A stretch of 34,372 bases of DNA from Methanotorris formicicus Mc-S-70 (GTDB lineage Archaea > AGJL01 > Methanococci > Methanococcales > Methanococcaceae): positions 1 through 34,372 of the forward strand of contig NZ_AGJL01000016.1 in the NCBI RefSeq assembly GCF_000243455.1, given 5' to 3'. Shown piece after piece: positions 25,394-33,635 of this stretch. Position 1 is the first letter of the stretch, and each line of letters starts with the position of its first letter. A program made the position numbers and the translations under genes. The notes beneath the pieces are model-generated. The model did not search any database and had not been told where the DNA came from. It saw nothing but the letters and a program-made list of their open reading frames with translations.

Positions 25394-26413
25394 ATGAAAA
25401 TTGCTATATTGGGGGCAGGGTGCTACAGAACCCACGCTGCTGCTGGAATTACAAACTTTGCGAGAGCATGTGAAGTTGCAGAACAAGTAGGAAAACCTGA
25501 AATTGCTTTAACACACTCAACAATTACAATGGGTGCAGAATTGTTGCATTTATGTGGTGAAGTTAATGAAGTCATTGTTTCAGACCCATGTTTCGCTGAG
25601 GAACCTGGTTTAGTTGTTATTGATGAGTTTGACCCAAAAGAAGTTATTGAAGCACATAAGGAAGATCCAGAAAAAATCATGCCAAAAATTAGAGAAGTTG
25701 TTAAAGCAAAAGCAAAAGAACTTCCTAAACCTCCAAAGGCATGTATTCACTTAGTTCATCCAGAAGATGTTGGTTTAAAAGTAACAAGCGATGACAAAGA
25801 GGCAGTTGCAGATGCAGATATCATAATAACATGGTTACCAAAAGGAGGAAAACAGCCAGATATTATTAAGAAGTTCGTAGATGCAATTCCAGAGGGGGCT
25901 ATTGTAACTCACGCATGTACAATTCCAACAACAAAATTTGCAAAAATCTTTAAAGATTTAGGAAGAGAAGACTTAAACATCATCTCCTATCACCCAGGAG
26001 CAGTTCCTGAAATGAAAGGGCAAATATTCTTATCAACAGGATTTGCATCAGATGAAGCAATTGAAAAATTATATGCATTGGCTCAAAAGGCAAGAGGAAA
26101 CGCATACAAATTACCTGCAAACTTAATTAGTCCTGTTTGTGACATGGGTTCAGCAGTTACAGCAACAGTTTATGCTGGTTTGTTGGCATACAGGGATGCA
26201 GTTACAAAAATCTTAGGGGCACCTGCTGACTTCGCTCAAATGATGGCAGAAGAGGCAATTACACAACTCTTAGAATTGATGAAAAATGAAGGAATTGCAA
26301 ACATGGAAAAAACATTAGACCCAAAAGCATTAACTGGAACAGCAGACAGTATGTGCTTTGGACCTTTAGCAGAGATATTACCACAAGCATTAGAAGTTCT
26401 TAAAAAACACTAA
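25394..26413 (+). CDS. hmd: [Fe]-hydrogenase Hmd (H2-forming methylene-H4MPT dehydrogenase)
   Basis: Catalyses reversible hydride transfer from H2 to methenyl-tetrahydromethanopterin in the cytoplasm, using the FeGP cofactor. The 339 residues match the family. The Rossmann motif is AILGAGCYRTHAAAG with the catalytic His14. Cys175 in VTHACTIPTT corresponds to the iron ligand Cys176 of the M. jannaschii enzyme. A C-terminal helical domain provides the dimer interface. I start at ATG 25394, five bases behind GAGGTGAT, rather than at the GTG just before it. hcgA follows, and hcgB and hcgG lie further on, so cofactor synthesis is clustered with the enzyme. The codons look like those of a highly expressed gene. 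Confidence 0.97.
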   Translation: MKIAILGAGCYRTHAAAGITNFARACEVAEQVGKPEIALTHSTITMGAELLHLCGEVNEVIVSDPCFAEEPGLVVIDEFDPKEVIEAHKEDPEKIMPKIREVVKAKAKELPKPPKACIHLVHPEDVGLKVTSDDKEAVADADIIITWLPKGGKQPDIIKKFVDAIPEGAIVTHACTIPTTKFAKIFKDLGREDLNIISYHPGAVPEMKGQIFLSTGFASDEAIEKLYALAQKARGNAYKLPANLISPVCDMGSAVTATVYAGLLAYRDAVTKILGAPADFAQMMAEEAITQLLELMKNEGIANMEKTLDPKALTGTADSMCFGPLAEILPQALEVLKKH

Positions 26414-26450
26414 TTCTAACCTCTTTTTTCATTTTTTATTTTTAATTTGT
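26414..26450 (+). terminator. Oligo-T terminator after hmd
   Basis: Several T tracts (CTTTTTTCATTTTTTA) begin five bases behind the hmd stop codon, so hcgA is probably transcribed partly or wholly from its own promoter. Confidence 0.5.
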
Positions 26451-26558
26451 AGTTAAAATCGAAAACTTTTTAATCTTTCTTTTTTATATTTTGTGAAATG
26501 AATTTTTAATAAAAATTTAGTTTTAATTTATACTTTTAATGCTTGAAATGGTGATGTA

Positions 26559-27617
26559 ATGGTATTTAAAAAGATAGAGGAAAATTTTAAAGAGTTAAAG
26601 AATGGAAATGAGGAATTTACAAAATATGGGTTGATAGATAAGGAAGATGCCTTAAAATTATTTGAAATAAACAAATGGGATGATTATTTGAGATTATTTA
26701 ATATTGCCTCAGAGGTTAGGGATTATTTTAAGAAAGAAATTGAAATAACTTCAACAATTCACATAACCAACATCTGTAAAGTTAATCCTAAGTGTTTATA
26801 CTGTGGTTTTGCAGCAGGAACTTCAAGGGAGGGTTATTATAATCCATTTAGGATTTCTAATGAAGATATAAAAAAATCAGCAATAGCAATTGAGGAGAGT
26901 GGAATTTGTAGGGTTAGTTGCTCATCTGCACATGGTTATGAGGGGAGAGAGGTTTTAAGGGCATTAAAAATCGTTAAGGAAAATACAAATTTGGAGGTTT
27001 TGGTAAATGCTGGAGCGGATTTAACAGAAGAATCTATTAAAGAAATGAGAAAATATAATATAGATACAATTTGCTGTAATTTAGAAACAATAAATGAAGA
27101 GTTATTTAATAAGGTAAAACCGGGGGAAAAATTAAAAGATAGAATAAAGGTCTGCAAATTAGTGAGGAAATATGATATTGAACTATCTTCTGGATTATTA
27201 ATTGGAATTGGAGAGAGTTATGAGGATAGAGTTGAACATCTTTTTTATTTGAAGGAGTTGGGTGTTGGGGAAATTCCTATAATGGGATTCAATCCCTACA
27301 AAGACACGCCAATGGAAAATCATCCAAAATGTTCTGCATTAGAGCAGGCAAAGACGATTGCAATAACACGGTTAATATTCCCAAATATAAGGATAACTTC
27401 TCCAACACCAACAATAGGGGCTGAGTTGGTGCAATTTGCTTTATTGGGGGGAGCAAGTAATGTGGCAACAGTTATTCCTGATAATCATCCAATGAATATT
27501 AAAGGGGTTGGAAATCCAAAAACAGGAAATCTAAATGAGGTAATTAAATTAATTAGGGAAATTGGTTTAACACCAAAAATAAGGAAAAATAGGGTAGGAA
27601 TGAAGGAAAGAAACTAA
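26559..27617 (+). CDS. hcgA: HcgA, radical SAM protein of FeGP cofactor synthesis
   Basis: BioB-like radical SAM protein with the variant cysteine motif C-x5-C-x2-C (Cys73, Cys79, Cys82 in CKVNPKCLYCG), which is diagnostic of HcgA. The barrel follows, with GICRVSCSSAHGYEGRE and LVNAGADLTEESIKEMRKY, and a BATS-like C-terminal part (SPTPTIGAELVQFALLGGAS). Length is 352 residues. It acts in building the pyridinol part of the FeGP cofactor of Hmd. GGTGATGTA precedes the ATG. The place directly after hmd matches the MJ0784-MJ0785 order. Confidence 0.92.
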   Translation: MVFKKIEENFKELKNGNEEFTKYGLIDKEDALKLFEINKWDDYLRLFNIASEVRDYFKKEIEITSTIHITNICKVNPKCLYCGFAAGTSREGYYNPFRISNEDIKKSAIAIEESGICRVSCSSAHGYEGREVLRALKIVKENTNLEVLVNAGADLTEESIKEMRKYNIDTICCNLETINEELFNKVKPGEKLKDRIKVCKLVRKYDIELSSGLLIGIGESYEDRVEHLFYLKELGVGEIPIMGFNPYKDTPMENHPKCSALEQAKTIAITRLIFPNIRITSPTPTIGAELVQFALLGGASNVATVIPDNHPMNIKGVGNPKTGNLNEVIKLIREIGLTPKIRKNRVGMKERN

Positions 27618-27655
27618 ATAAGAATTAACAAAAGAACATGCTATTATGGGGGATT

Positions 27656-28198
27656 ATGATAGGGATGAATCCACTTATATTAAATTTTATTGTTTTAGTT
27701 TCGTTTATTGTGTTATTTATTGCAGTATTTTTTATTATGAATTCGTTAGTTATAATATCTCTAACTGCAATTTTGCTCATATCTTTAATAAGTTACGTTT
27801 ATTCCTTTATAAAAGTGGAGAGCGTAGATAAGGGAAAATTAATCCACAAAGATAAAATAAGTTTATCCAAATTAAGATATGATTCGTTTATAGTTCTAAT
27901 ATTGGGGGTTATGATTATACTATACTACAAACATATAATACCCACATGGTTGCTGGTGGCATTAATAATATTGGATTTTGCATATAGGTGTTTAGGAAAC
28001 TATATTATTTTGAAACCACCAATCAAAGTATATGAAAAAGGTATTGTTTTGGGAAGTACAGCATTCTATACATGGGATGAATTGAATATGAATGAAGAAG
28101 GGGACAAAATTAAAATAAAAATAAAATATATTCCAAAGAGAATTGTTTTAGATAAAAATATACTGGATAAATTGAGGAGTAAATATGGTGGAAATTGA
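27656..28198 (+). CDS. Small membrane protein, paralog 1 of a tandem family
   Basis: No known function. About 180 residues with two hydrophobic hairpins (about 8-50 and 75-118), a conserved DKGKLI just after the first hairpin and a soluble C-terminal domain IKVYEKGIVL ... FYTWDEL ... IKYIPKRIVLDKNIL. The same plan occurs in the next three genes. The C-terminal part looks like a small beta-rich membrane-associated domain (DUF5673/PH-like by impression). Start choice between ATG 27656 and 27665 is open; both follow GGGGGAT. It is placed between hcgA and hcgB, but nothing in the sequence links it to cofactor synthesis. Confidence 0.7.
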   Translation: MIGMNPLILNFIVLVSFIVLFIAVFFIMNSLVIISLTAILLISLISYVYSFIKVESVDKGKLIHKDKISLSKLRYDSFIVLILGVMIILYYKHIIPTWLLVALIILDFAYRCLGNYIILKPPIKVYEKGIVLGSTAFYTWDELNMNEEGDKIKIKIKYIPKRIVLDKNILDKLRSKYGGN

Positions 28199-28393
28199 TA
28201 CTTTTACTTTCATTTAATGATTGGAATACTTATTGGAAGTATATTTTTCTTTGTCGTATTTTATCGGAACTGCAAATTTTAAATATGTAATTATTATAGG
28301 GTTTTATTAATCATGGGTTGTTGGGTATGAAAATTATTTAAAAGTTGATTTAACAAATAGTTAAATTTAAAAATAAAAATCTTGGTGCAAGTT

Positions 28394-28948
28394 ATGAGGG
28401 GAGAGGGTGTTTATCTAACTTATTTATTTATCTTAGGAAGTTTGCTATTTGTTGAAGTTTTTGTTTTTAGTTTGATATACTTTGTTTATGGATTGAGTTT
28501 AAAAACAGTTGTTGGAGTTTTGGCATTTGGTTTAGTATTGTTGCTAATTTCAATTATTTTAGTTAGATTATTGGATAAATTAATTAATGAAAAAAATAAA
28601 GGAAAATTAATCAAAAAATACACAAAATCAAAGATTTTAAATAAAAAATATAAAATTTTAAGGATTTTATTGTTTGTTGTAGGGGTTAATTTTTATATTT
28701 TTGGATGGTTAACATCTCTAAATATAAATCCATATACAAAATTTCTTTTATATTCAATTTCCGCATTTTTTATAATTGTTTCAGTATCTATTGGATATAT
28801 TAAAGTAGAATTTTACGAAAATGGAATTTTTATCAATCCATTAGGTTTTTATAAGTGGGGGGAGGTTGATAGAGAAGATTTAAATGATGGATTAATTTTA
28901 AAAATAAATAACTTGGTGATAGAATGCAAAATGGGACAAATCCAATAA
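28394..28948 (+). CDS. Small membrane protein, paralog 2 of a tandem family
   Basis: About 184 residues, with hydrophobic segments at about 6-60 and 95-140, NKGKLIKK at the position of the family DKGK motif, and a C-terminal VEFYENGIFINPLGFYKWGEV. The tail after this is short and lacks the IPKxI ending of its paralogs, so the domain may be truncated. I start at ATG 28394 behind GGTGCAAGTT; the upstream TTG includes the ribosome binding site. The last 25 bases overlap the next gene, whose GGTGAT site lies inside this one. It has a 195-base upstream spacer from paralog 1. Confidence 0.7.
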   Translation: MRGEGVYLTYLFILGSLLFVEVFVFSLIYFVYGLSLKTVVGVLAFGLVLLLISIILVRLLDKLINEKNKGKLIKKYTKSKILNKKYKILRILLFVVGVNFYIFGWLTSLNINPYTKFLLYSISAFFIIVSVSIGYIKVEFYENGIFINPLGFYKWGEVDREDLNDGLILKINNLVIECKMGQIQ

Positions 28949-29457
28949 TTCTTGAAATATGTTGCATATTCTCAGCAACTATTATATGTCTCGCATATTT
29001 AATTTTAGAGAATGGTAATTTCAATTTATTAGAATTTTTTAAATTGTTTATTCCATTTTTGTTAATTTTTTGCATGGTTATAGGGGTTATGCTTTTTAAA
29101 TCGTTAAAATCCATTAAGAAAATGGATAAGGGAAATTTTTTAAAAGAAATGGAAGTAAAATTTTATGATTCAAAAATAAGAATCATCTGGGTTGTTTTAT
29201 TGATATTATTCTTTGTATTAACAAAGATTTATGTTTCACCAGATAATCTATTCTCGGTATTAATATGTAGTGGTATTGTTGCATTGGAGATTGGAATTTA
29301 TATAATTTTAACTCAGGAGTTAAAAATAGAGGTTTATGAAAAAGGAATTTTAGTTAATGGAATAAAGTTTTATAGTTGGAAGGAGTTAAAGATTAAAGAA
29401 AAAGATGGCAAAAGGATTCTAAAAATTCCTTACATTCCAAAAGAAATAACCATTTAA
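28924..29457 (+). CDS. Small membrane protein, paralog 3 of a tandem family
   Basis: A protein of 177 residues with the family plan: two membrane hairpins, KKMDKGNFLKE between them, and the C-terminal IEVYEKGILVNGIKFYSWKE followed by ILKIPYIPKEITI. GGTGAT precedes the ATG and the gene overlaps paralog 2, so the two are translated from one message. Function unknown. Confidence 0.75.
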   Translation: MQNGTNPIILEICCIFSATIICLAYLILENGNFNLLEFFKLFIPFLLIFCMVIGVMLFKSLKSIKKMDKGNFLKEMEVKFYDSKIRIIWVVLLILFFVLTKIYVSPDNLFSVLICSGIVALEIGIYIILTQELKIEVYEKGILVNGIKFYSWKELKIKEKDGKRILKIPYIPKEITI

Positions 29458-29468
29458 ATGGGGAAAAT

Positions 29469-29999
29469 ATGAGGATAAATCCATATTATTTTTATTTGAT
29501 TGGGAATAGTACCTTATTTGGAGTGATGTTTCTCCTATTGGGATTTGCTGATAGATTGAATTTAATGTTCCAAATTGGATTAGTTTTTGGGTTGGGGATT
29601 GTTTTTATAGTTCCAATACTTTATGCATGTTTCAAAGTTAAAAAAATAGATTTAGGTAAATTTGTTGGTAGGGGAAAAACTAAAATTGGGGATTGGCATT
29701 ACGTTTTAGTTGGAATGTCTTTTATTCTTATTGGAATCTCAATTGTTTATTATTTTGCTTATGGAATATTATTACGTCATATTTTGTCTTCTTTAGTCCT
29801 ATTTTTGGGTTTTTTAATAGCAAACCTCAAACAAACGCATTATATTTCTATTTATGAAAAAGGGGTTGTTGTTGATGGAATTGCATTTTATAGTTGGGAT
29901 GAAGTTTATAAGAAGGAAGATGGGGATAAAACAATATTAAAAATAAAAGGAATTCCAAAAAAACTGATTTTAAAAATAGATAATAAAGTGATATTCTGA
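29469..29999 (+). CDS. Small membrane protein, paralog 4 of a tandem family
   Basis: A protein of 176 residues with two membrane hairpins, KKIDLGKFVGR between them, and the C-terminal ISIYEKGVVVDGIAFYSWDE with ILKIKGIPKKLIL. It begins MRINPYYF, like MNPLILNF in paralog 1, which supports the late start in that gene. It lies 11 bases behind paralog 3. Function unknown. Confidence 0.75.
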   Translation: MRINPYYFYLIGNSTLFGVMFLLLGFADRLNLMFQIGLVFGLGIVFIVPILYACFKVKKIDLGKFVGRGKTKIGDWHYVLVGMSFILIGISIVYYFAYGILLRHILSSLVLFLGFLIANLKQTHYISIYEKGVVVDGIAFYSWDEVYKKEDGDKTILKIKGIPKKLILKIDNKVIF

Positions 30000-30031
30000 A
30001 AGGAGTTTTAAATTAATTATTGCGTTTTTAA

Positions 30032-30210
30032 AAAGGTATTTTTTATGAAAGAGTTATTATTTTAGACGACACTATATTCGTTGGGATGAAATTGAGAAAA
30101 AAGAAAAGGGCAATAAATTAATACTAAGAATAAAATATTATCCAAAAGAAATAATAATTAATAAAAATTTGTTGGGAGAGTATGAAAGTTGGGGTAACCA
30201 AAATGTATAG
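30032..30210 (+). pseudogene. Remnant of a fifth paralog (C-terminal domain only)
   Basis: Bases from 30032 read KGIFYERVIILDDTIF, matching YEKGVVVDGIAF of the paralogs. A frameshift at about 30079 is followed by YIRWDEIEKKEKGNKLILRI and YYPKEIIINKNLL, matching FYTWDEL ... IKYIPKRIVLDKNIL. The membrane half is missing and a stop lies upstream. The 3' end runs into the start of hcgB. Confidence 0.7.
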
Positions 30211-30733
30211 GGAAATTGCAGATTTAATTGGTTTGAGGGATTATAAAATAGTTAATCCATACAAAGAAAAATGCAACTGCGATTTTTTAATCATATCTAA
30301 GGGGTACAAAGAAATAGTAAAAAAACTAAATCCAAATGCAGAGATTTTTGAGGTTAGGTCAGCAACTTTTAAGGACTTAATTGAGACATTAGAAGAACTA
30401 AAAAGATTGAATATTGGAGATGAGAAAAAAATAAACAATTCAATCGAATCTTTGAAAAATAAAGAAAGGGAAATAAAAAAACTTTCAAAAAATTTAAATG
30501 CAAAGGTTAATCCAAAAACTGAATTTGTTAAGAGGGTTGTTAAGGATTTGGACTTAGAGATTTCAAATGATGGGATTTCGATAATCCCTGATTATTTGTT
30601 TGATGGAAAAAAGATGGAAAATATTATAATTTTAAAGACACATAACTATAATTTAGGATTGGTTGAGAGGATTGAAGATAGGTATTTGCAGATTATAAAT
30701 AAATTGAGGGATTTTTATGAGAGAACTCATTAA
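30182..30733 (+). CDS. hcgB: HcgB, guanylyltransferase of FeGP cofactor synthesis
   Basis: A 183-residue protein matching HcgB (DUF3236), which attaches GMP to the pyridinol precursor of the FeGP cofactor. MKVGVTKMYREIADLIGL is the N-terminal block, and GISIIPDYLFDGKKMENIII followed by HNYNLGLVERIEDRYLQII is the conserved C-terminal part. GGGAGAGT lies just before the ATG. The 3' end overlaps hcgG by 17 bases. The start sits within the remnant of a paralog of the membrane family. I recognise it partly from context (hmd, hcgA, hcgG). Confidence 0.75.
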   Translation: MKVGVTKMYREIADLIGLRDYKIVNPYKEKCNCDFLIISKGYKEIVKKLNPNAEIFEVRSATFKDLIETLEELKRLNIGDEKKINNSIESLKNKEREIKKLSKNLNAKVNPKTEFVKRVVKDLDLEISNDGISIIPDYLFDGKKMENIIILKTHNYNLGLVERIEDRYLQIINKLRDFYERTH

Positions 30734-32237
30734 AGATGCAATAAATGACTTAAATGCAGCATTGGAATTGAGAAAATTGATAATAAAAAAACTAAACGAA
30801 AATAAAATAAAAGAAAGCAATATAATTGAGATTGTTGATGCAGTTGATGACTTATCTATTGAAGAAATCCAAAAATTAGGAAGTAATTTAAGAAAATTCC
30901 CAATGGGGTGTGATTTGGTTGAGGTTGTTGTAGGACCATGTGCATCATCTTTAACATTAAATCAATTTGTGGAAAATTGTATTTTAACCGATTATATGGG
31001 ATTTACCATACATGCCTGTGCCTATGCATTGGCAGATATTGGAGAGAAGGAAGGAATTCCTCCATTGGAAGTTATGAAGATGGTTTATGAGAATGTTGAT
31101 GTCCCATTGGATTTAGATCACTTTGGGCAATATGGGGCTATGAGATTTCCAAAGGAAATAACTCATTGTATGGGGGAGTGCTACTACAAAGGCCCACCAT
31201 ACAAAGGATGTCCAAGAAAAAGAATACACAAGAGATTAATTGATAAAGAAAAGGAATATGCTCATGAATTTGAGGACTGGATAAAGTTAGCATCAACTGT
31301 ATGTATAAATGTAGTTGAAGAACAGGGTGGAGAGGAACATGCAGCACCATTAGAGGAAATGGCGGTTGTTGCAAAGACAGCAAAGAAATATGGAAAAGGA
31401 TTGGAAGGGATTTTCCATGTTGGGGATGGGTATGATGATTTGATAACAGGTCTAAAATCTTGCATTGACTTTGATGTTGATGTTTTGGTTGTTGAAGGAG
31501 CGCCTTTCAATAGAGCAAAGGATAGGTTAAAAGCATTTGCAAAGGCAATAGGTGTTTCAAGAATTTTGGTTAAGGGTGGGGTTGTTGCTACAAATGGGGC
31601 TTATGAAGATGAATGTAGGATTGGGTTGAGGAGTGGGCTTAATGTAATTATAAGCGGATTTAGTGGGAACCACCATGGATATATGTGTGGCTACTCTCCT
31701 GGAACAGCAAAGAGAGGCAACTTTGGATTGCCAAGGGTTATGAGGATAATTAAGGAAGAGATAAAGAACATGGATGTAACTTTGGTAAGTAGGCATGATT
31801 TAATTGCTATAGCAAGGAGTAGCAAATTTTTAGGAAATGTTGTTTATCCAGAAACATTGGGAGGCATGTTTATTGGGGATGCCCATTGGGTTGCTATTAA
31901 AAACAGCAAACTACATGACAAAGTTGGAATAAGGAAGACACTGGAAGATGTTGAAAATGAATATAATGGGGAGAAGTTGGGTTTCTTAGGGGGGAGATAT
32001 ATAGCATGGGGAATAGCAAAGAAGTTGATGCCAGAAGAGGTTTATGTTAGTGATGCTAATAAATGGGTTGAGGAGGCGACTGTTAAAATATTGAATGAAG
32101 TAGGAATAAATGCCTACAAATGCAATGGGAATGATGAAGAGGTTGTTAAAAATGCAGACAAGACATATATATGCTCTATGATTCCAGAGATAATTTTGAA
32201 AATAAAAAATAAGGTTGAAGCGGAGAGTTTAATGTGA
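30717..32237 (+). CDS. hcgG: HcgG, FeGP cofactor maturation protein
   Basis: A 506-residue protein matching the Hmd-co-occurring protein HcgG. A conserved cysteine group lies at [19 protein letters not shown] (Cys151, Cys155, Cys165), with other invariant-looking blocks [30 protein letters not shown] and [18 protein letters not shown]. The C-terminal half has a Rossmann-like segment ([18 protein letters not shown]). Its step in FeGP assembly is less well defined than those of HcgB or HcgC; a role in supplying or attaching iron ligands is inferred from the literature on the hcg genes. It overlaps hcgB and is followed after four bases by a membrane hydrolase gene. Confidence 0.75.
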   Translation: MRELIKDAINDLNAALELRKLIIKKLNENKIKESNIIEIVDAVDDLSIEEIQKLGSNLRKFPMGCDLVEVVVGPCASSLTLNQFVENCILTDYMGFTIHACAYALADIGEKEGIPPLEVMKMVYENVDVPLDLDHFGQYGAMRFPKEITHCMGECYYKGPPYKGCPRKRIHKRLIDKEKEYAHEFEDWIKLASTVCINVVEEQGGEEHAAPLEEMAVVAKTAKKYGKGLEGIFHVGDGYDDLITGLKSCIDFDVDVLVVEGAPFNRAKDRLKAFAKAIGVSRILVKGGVVATNGAYEDECRIGLRSGLNVIISGFSGNHHGYMCGYSPGTAKRGNFGLPRVMRIIKEEIKNMDVTLVSRHDLIAIARSSKFLGNVVYPETLGGMFIGDAHWVAIKNSKLHDKVGIRKTLEDVENEYNGEKLGFLGGRYIAWGIAKKLMPEEVYVSDANKWVEEATVKILNEVGINAYKCNGNDEEVVKNADKTYICSMIPEIILKIKNKVEAESLM

Positions 32238-32241
32238 TAAA

Positions 32242-32946
32242 ATGAATTGGAAGGGACACACAATTTTGGGGCTTATATTTGGATTGCCTTTTATCTCTTC
32301 CCCAGAGCAAATATTTTTGGTTTTGGCAGGGGCTTTATATCCAGATTTAGACCACGATGTTAAGGAGGATATTGTTAAGAGGGGGATTTATATCTCTTTT
32401 GGATTGGTATTTATAAATATTCTAATTTATTATTTCAAAAATGACTATTTTAATTTGGATTTGTTTATTTTGGCAGTTTCTGTTCTTTTAATTTATCTTA
32501 TTCCATATTTTGCAAACCATAGGGGAATAACACATACATTTTTGGCATTAGTTTTTGTTTCAATAATTTTAGGGTTTTTGGCATTGAAATTAACAATATT
32601 TTCTCCAATATTGGCTGGGGTTGTTGTTCTGTATATGGTTGTTAATGAAAAGTTGTTAGGTAAGGTTTTAGTTATCGCATTGTTTGGATGGATTATTTTG
32701 GATATTTTAAAACTAAATCCTGCAATTAGTGGAAGTTTGTCATATATTTTGCCTATTGCAATAGGTTATTTATCCCATATTGTCGGTGATTCAACAACTC
32801 CCGCAGGAGTTAAGGCATTTTATCCAATATCTGACTACAAATTAAGAAAAAAAGAGGCACAAATATTAACAGGAATCTGGTTTTTAATGGTTCTTTATGT
32901 TTGGAAGGATGCAATATTGTCTTTATTAATTTTTAAAATAATTTAA
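32242..32946 (+). CDS. Membrane-bound metal-dependent hydrolase (DUF457/YdjM-like)
   Basis: A 234-residue integral membrane protein of the DUF457 family. The conserved polar residues are in [10 protein letters not shown] (residues 2-11), ALYPDLDHD (near 31-39), NHRGITHTF (near 91-99) and [13 protein letters not shown] (near 178-190), separated by about five hydrophobic helices. These His/Asp residues are thought to bind metal; the substrate is unknown. It starts four bases behind hcgG and is probably co-transcribed, but no functional link to FeGP synthesis is known to me. A T-rich stretch follows at about 32975. Confidence 0.85.
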   Translation: MNWKGHTILGLIFGLPFISSPEQIFLVLAGALYPDLDHDVKEDIVKRGIYISFGLVFINILIYYFKNDYFNLDLFILAVSVLLIYLIPYFANHRGITHTFLALVFVSIILGFLALKLTIFSPILAGVVVLYMVVNEKLLGKVLVIALFGWIILDILKLNPAISGSLSYILPIAIGYLSHIVGDSTTPAGVKAFYPISDYKLRKKEAQILTGIWFLMVLYVWKDAILSLLIFKII

Positions 32947-33052
32947 TATTTTAAACTTTCTTATATTGTTGCTATTTTTTTTACTTTATTTTATTAGAAA
33001 ATCTAATAACTTAAAAACTTAAATTTAAATACATTTCTATTTGATTTAAATC

Positions 33053-33069
33053 ATTATAATATATATAGG
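33053..33069 (+). promoter_or_regulatory. Probable TATA box of the peptide locus
   Basis: TTATAATATATATAGGA would place the transcription start near 33090 and give a leader of about 125 bases, unusually long for this genome and containing the RNA structures described below. Confidence 0.4.
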
Positions 33070-33159
33070 AATTTTACTATTACATAAATTTCGTAAAAAA
33101 TGAAAAACTGATAGAGTATTAAAGAAGATATCAAATCCAACTCTAAAAAATTAAAAATA

Positions 33160-33193
33160 GTTGGCGATGATGGACTATACGTCCTGAGCCTAC
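33160..33193 (+). promoter_or_regulatory. Box C/D-type kink-turn in the mRNA leader
   Basis: The basal stem pairs GGC (33163-33165) with GCC (33188-33190), extended by two more pairs around a T·T mismatch. The 3-base bulge GAT (33166-33168) is followed by G69·A87 and A70·G86 (tandem sheared pairs), T71·T85 and a perfect four-pair stem GGAC/GTCC (33172-33175 with 33181-33184) closed by a TATAC loop (numbers are the last two digits of 331xx). C box ATGATGG and D box CTGA are both recognisable. This fits the L7Ae-binding kink-turn consensus. It lies 27 bases before the start codon. A whole C/D guide RNA does not fit: there is no second box pair. Confidence 0.7.
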
Positions 33194-33200
33194 CGCATAA

Positions 33201-33212
33201 CCACCAGGGTGG
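33201..33212 (+). promoter_or_regulatory. Hairpin covering the ribosome binding site of the peptide gene
   Basis: CCAC (33201-33204) can pair with GTGG (33209-33212) with a four-base loop, hiding GGTGG, the Shine-Dalgarno sequence, which lies four bases before the ATG. It stands eight bases behind the kink-turn, so protein binding there could control whether the hairpin forms. Confidence 0.5.
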
Positions 33213-33216
33213 CAAA

Positions 33217-33531
33217 ATGAAACTATGGGGCAAAGATGTATTAAAAGGTTTCGCTGCTTTGGTGATATTAGGAATGGTAGGAGCTGTGTTAGCTGGACCA
33301 ATTCAAACAGTAAAAATAGTGGGAAGTGGATATCTCATAGCATCGGATGTTCAAGGTATGCAGGATGGGGGCGTCAATGGTTTAATTGGTGCAGTATGTA
33401 TTGGTGGAGATATTTGATTTGCATGTATTGTTGGAAGCTCAATGGTTGTTGCAGGATGTGCATGTGCTGCAGTGGGGCCAGTAGGTTGGCCATGTGCCGC
33501 AGTAGCGTTCCTAGCCGCAGGTATCGTATAA
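33217..33531 (+). CDS. Halocin/bacteriocin-like Gly/Ala/Cys-rich secreted peptide with in-frame TGA
   Basis: The reading frame is 104 codons with one internal TGA (33415-33417). Residues 1-26 (MKLWGKDVLKGF, then hydrophobic, ending GAVLA) look like a Sec-type signal peptide. The rest is hydrophobic, Gly/Ala/Val-rich and has five Cys; the TGA would be the sixth such position, in DI-U-FAC (U-x-x-C). The C-terminal part GCACAAVGPVGWPCAAVAF recalls halocin C8-like and class II bacteriocins. After the TGA the frame stays coherent to TAA 33529-33531. Methanocaldococcus-type archaea do decode TGA as selenocysteine, but I find no GC-rich SECIS of the archaeal type downstream. It may be a selenopeptide, a read-through product or a dead gene. 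GC-rich codons (GCC, GCG) unlike the neighbours suggest transfer. Function is inferred. Confidence 0.6.
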
Positions 33532-33635
33532 GTTCTCAGTTTATTTTATACTGATATGGTATTATATATTCTTCAAATAATAATACCTAAGGATTCATAA
33601 TTATTAATATTTTATTATTATTTTTGGTGGGCAAT

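Noticed and set aside
33160-33215. A complete box C/D guide RNA
   Set aside because: Only one C box and one D box are present, with 10 bases between them; no C'/D' pair follows at the required spacing. A kink-turn hairpin explains the boxes better.
33225-33554. A 109-codon open frame overlapping the peptide gene, rich in Cys and Trp
   Set aside because: It has no ribosome binding site of its own and no signal peptide or domain. Its composition is what the other frame's Gly/Ala codons produce when shifted. The frame from 33217 has GGTGG, a signal peptide and coherence on both sides of the TGA.
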